Positions 63,462-64,000 of a stretch of 64,000 nucleotides of DNA are shown one piece after another (position 1 is the first letter of the stretch; each line of letters opens with the position of its first letter). The translations under genes were made by a program, and so were the position numbers. This stretch comes from Serratia ficaria (lineage in GTDB: Bacteria > Pseudomonadota > Gammaproteobacteria > Enterobacterales > Enterobacteriaceae). Under the pieces are notes generated by a model, which had not been told where the DNA came from, did no database searches, and saw only the letters and a program-made list of their open reading frames with translations. The stretch spans positions 2,542,001 through 2,606,000 of the forward strand of contig NZ_LT906479.1 of NCBI RefSeq assembly GCF_900187015.1, given 5' to 3'.

Positions 63462-64000
<539 letters not shown>

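Overview
The window looks like a chromosomal segment of a GC-rich enterobacterium. Gene content (complete rhaSR/rhaBADM locus, rhaT, aldA, osmB, acrZ, mdtG, ddpXABCDF, yqhA, adhP) and protein-level resemblance to E. coli K-12 place it in Enterobacterales, and the mix of core and accessory genes fits Serratia (S. marcescens-like) best. This is recognition from memory, not a database match. No tRNA, rRNA, CRISPR array, insertion sequence or prophage was seen.

Left end (1-5993): the 3' end of an Rhs polymorphic-toxin gene with its immunity gene, followed by three displaced (orphan) Rhs C-terminal toxin/immunity cassettes. The Rhs core remnant in front of each cassette is shorter than in the previous one. 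The warheads differ: an HNH/EndoVII-type nuclease with a SUKH immunity protein; a putative nucleotidyltransferase-fold toxin with an unrecognised partner; a HYD1-type ADP-ribosyltransferase with an unrecognised partner; and a frameshifted SHH-type nuclease with a second SUKH protein. The tips and immunity genes are AT-rich against a GC-rich core.

Middle (6105-35212): an exported (Tat-type) PLP aminotransferase; a DMT transporter with a divergent AraC regulator; mdtG; a glucosylglycerate-type synthase/phosphatase pair; a GNAT protein; an RpiR regulator heading a ddpXABCDF D-Ala-D-Ala scavenging operon; a second LpxA; a small CRP-site-associated membrane protein; an adjacent pair of PBP2-like and PBP3-like transpeptidase paralogues; an outer-membrane barrel protein; osmB; a DUF427 protein; acrZ; and a five-gene operon (MmgE/PrpD, flavin monooxygenase, amino-acid ABC transporter) that resembles the B. 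subtilis yxe operon for S-(2-succino)cysteine use. Its first gene is frameshifted.

Right half (35433-64000): several regulator/transporter pairs (LysR with serine hydrolase and MFS; TetR with MFS and three shared operators), a DeoR regulator with a YdgJ-like oxidoreductase, a DHA2 exporter, a VOC protein, an RHH protein, a spermidine-synthase-like protein, a second FabZ, yqhA, an OFA-family MFS, a SelW-like protein, adhP, an AldB/AcoD-type aldehyde dehydrogenase next to its AcoR-type sigma-54 activator, and finally the rhamnose block aldA - rhaT - rhaR - rhaS - rhaBADM. In that block rhamnose is imported, isomerised, phosphorylated and cleaved, and AldA can oxidise the lactaldehyde produced. 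RhaS-type half-sites are visible upstream of both rhaB and rhaT. The window ends inside another sigma-54-dependent regulator gene.
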